64,000 nucleotides of DNA. Source: Paramecium tetraurelia (Eukaryota > Ciliophora > Oligohymenophorea > Peniculida > Parameciidae). The position numbers were made by a program, and so were the translations under genes. The notes beneath the pieces were generated by a model. That model worked only from the letters and a program-made list of their open reading frames with translations. It searched no databases and was not told where the DNA came from. This document shows positions 62,300 to 64,000 of this stretch, piece after piece (position 1 is the stretch's first letter; each line of letters opens with the position of its first letter). Location of the stretch: the NCBI RefSeq assembly GCF_000165425.1, contig NW_001799222.1, positions 1 through 64,000 of the forward strand, in the 5' to 3' direction.

Positions 62300-64000
62300 T
62301 CAATTATAACGAAATAAAAACTTTTATTTCAAAATGCTCAATAACTACACAGTGTCTGGATGATATACATTATAATCTATAAACACAACTTGATATCCAA
62401 GTTTAGAGAATTACTCAACTGCCCTTTCTGTTTCTGCTGTATACACTTTATCCAATCCTCTAATTAAACGAGGGTACTCCTCCAAAAATACGACCACCTT
62501 CTGTTTTGGACAAGCAAAGTCAGCAATATGAGGGAAATCACTATAATTCATGATCCATTAATTTTTATCAAGTTTGAGTGCTTACCAAACTAATTCTTTA
62601 AAATGTGTATGCTAAATCACATTGTCACTTATTTGGGACAGTTTCCAAAACATATTCATTTCCTAATTTGAATATGTTTCCTCGATTGAATACTCTTCAA
62701 ATGGATTCTTCAATATTGGAGACAGTTTAGTGTGGGGCTTGGAACGAACAAAGTTGAATATCGATAATAATCCTTGATAGGTTCTGTTTCTATAATGTAA
62801 CTTTCTAGATTTCTCCAGTTCACTCTTCTTTAATTGTTATTCAATTTTGTCAATGAATTCTTGGCAGTCTTAACAAGTATTATATACTTCATCTATCTTT
62901 TTTTTATTAGCATTTATGAGGGATTTTAATTGTTCATTGAATAAATTAGGCCAAATTTGATTCACCTAAACTAGATGTTCCAACAGATTAGGTAAATAAA
63001 TGAGGTTATTGATTAATTTAAGAATTTGTGGTGTTTTAAATATTTTTGTCTATGGCTAGAAGTCAGGTACTAAAATAGATGTATAATACAAAGCTTCGAT
63101 GTAAGTGAGTATGGGTTCTAAAACTAAAACCCTCTTATTCGTTTTGGAAGTAGATATTCTTTGGAATCCATTTTTCTGCAAATTAGTTTATAAAACATTG
63201 AATTTCTCTGTCAAATTAATTATGAATTATCTTTAGTTAAGCTGATTTTAGATTTCTAAATTTTTATTATAATTTTAATAATATGGCAGGATTTCTGAAT
63301 ATTCAGAATCATTGAATTCAAATTCTACTTCTTGTTCCATATTTGGATTCAAAGCCTCTTCAAAAATCAACAATTCCTAATCCTTAACATTTGCTAGGTA
63401 AGTTATAAGTGAATTTCTGATGAAATTATCAACTTCATCAATCATAGTTTGATCACTCATTATAGATCGAAACCCTTTTAGAGAATTGCTATTCAATAAA
63501 TACACGATTTATTTTATATCATTCTTTTAGACTTTGTAATTGGAAATTTATTTGTGGCATTGCTTTAATGATATGTAGTACAATTGTGGGGAGAAGTATT
63601 TAAAATATACTAATGATTGATATGATGGATAATTACATGGCAACGCATATATCATGTGATCAGCCTTGAATTCTCCTTAATTTATAGTATTTGTGATTAT
63701 ATGATTAATAGACATTTGTATTAACTTAAAATCGTCTGGTGAATAAATCCATAACAATTTCTTAGCCACATCCTTAGTGTTCAAATTTCGCTGTACAATA
63801 AAATTGTAATTCTTGTTGAACAACTTCTCAAGACTTATTGAATATAGATTACATTATTTACATCTTAGCATAAGCAATCTTAATCTCGGAGTATTATTCT
63901 TCACTCAAAAAACTTAAATGATTATTTATCATGAGTTAAGAAAATTCATATTTCATTATTTCAGAAGCCACTAGTTCAAAATTACTTAATTTTTATATGT
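62300..64000 (-). CDS. RAP-domain-like protein, 5' part beyond window
   Basis: The gene ends at TGA 62300-62302 and continues past the right edge. One intron of 28 nt lies near 63,830-63,865. The upstream two thirds are helical (KDVAKKLLWIYSPDDFKLIQ; SLKGFRSIMSDQTMIDEVDN) as in helical-repeat organellar RNA-binding proteins. The C-terminal 70 residues have the shape of a RAP domain: ADFACPKQKVVVFLEEYPRL, then TAETERAVEQFSKLGYQVVF and IDYNVYHPDTVQLL. RAP domains sit at the C-terminus of FASTK and other proteins acting on mitochondrial or plastid RNA. A mitochondrial RNA role is inference. The start codon and any targeting peptide are outside the window. Confidence 0.5.

Noticed and set aside
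1-64000. Retained internal eliminated sequences as the cause of frameshifts
   Set aside because: The shifts are single-base changes in short homopolymers; no TA-bounded insert of typical length is needed to restore frames.
1-64000. tRNA genes, CRISPR arrays, transposons, telomeric repeats
   Set aside because: None was recognised on reading; low-complexity AT runs and trinucleotide runs are the only repeats seen.

Overview
The window reads as ciliate macronuclear DNA, almost certainly from a Paramecium of the aurelia type. Long coding frames appear only if TAA and TAG are read as glutamine and TGA is kept as the sole stop. Genes are cut by very short introns (about 20-30 nt, mostly GTA...TAG), intergenic spaces are tiny (often under 100 nt), the base composition is very AT-rich, and one gene encodes a trichocyst matrix protein, a product typical of Paramecium. 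One 150-base run of N marks an assembly gap. I recognised no tRNA, rRNA, CRISPR, transposon or telomere repeat.

Left part (1-20,495) is mixed and partly degraded. A large minus-strand gene for a membrane protein (cysteine-rich repeats, a REJ-like region, a GPS motif and a first membrane helix) runs off the left edge and carries several lesions. Next come decayed minus-strand relics, the clearest being an RPN13/ADRM1-like proteasomal ubiquitin receptor pseudogene. Then follow a polycystin-like multi-pass membrane protein (+), an RCE1-type CAAX protease homologue lacking one histidine motif (+), a FAM135-type serine hydrolase (-), a partial RME-8/DNAJC13-like gene containing the gap (-), and an unknown 486-aa protein (-).

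Middle part (20,496-33,370) is a tandem array of three very large plus-strand paralogues of 1,374, 1,464 and 1,370 aa. Each starts MG(C/I/V)C, a predicted N-myristoylation/palmitoylation signal. Each then has a degenerate protein-kinase-like region without HRD or DFG, TPR-like helical repeats and a shared C-terminal NPF motif. This is the most interesting system in the window.

Right part (34,131-64,000) is dense and mostly intact: a glutamine-rich coiled-coil protein and a Kelch protein (+), eIF3c (-), a coiled-coil protein (-), a 127-aa protein (+), a giant LRR-patatin protein (-), a trichocyst matrix protein (-), a kinesin-1-like motor (-), a RING protein (+), an acidic protein with a possible PP1-docking motif and one homopolymer frameshift (-), a SETD3/LSMT-like methyltransferase (+), a small MGN-starting protein (-), a cyclic-nucleotide-binding K+ channel with an unusual TVSYGD filter (-), an XAF1/TRAFD1-like zinc-finger protein (-), and a RAP-domain-like protein running off the right edge (-).

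Apart from the tandem trio and a possible channel/myristoyl-protein pair, neighbours show no evident shared pathway, as expected for eukaryotic gene order. All intron and exon calls are manual. Coordinates of multi-exon genes span first to last coding base, introns included; for most of them the total minus the listed introns is a multiple of three.
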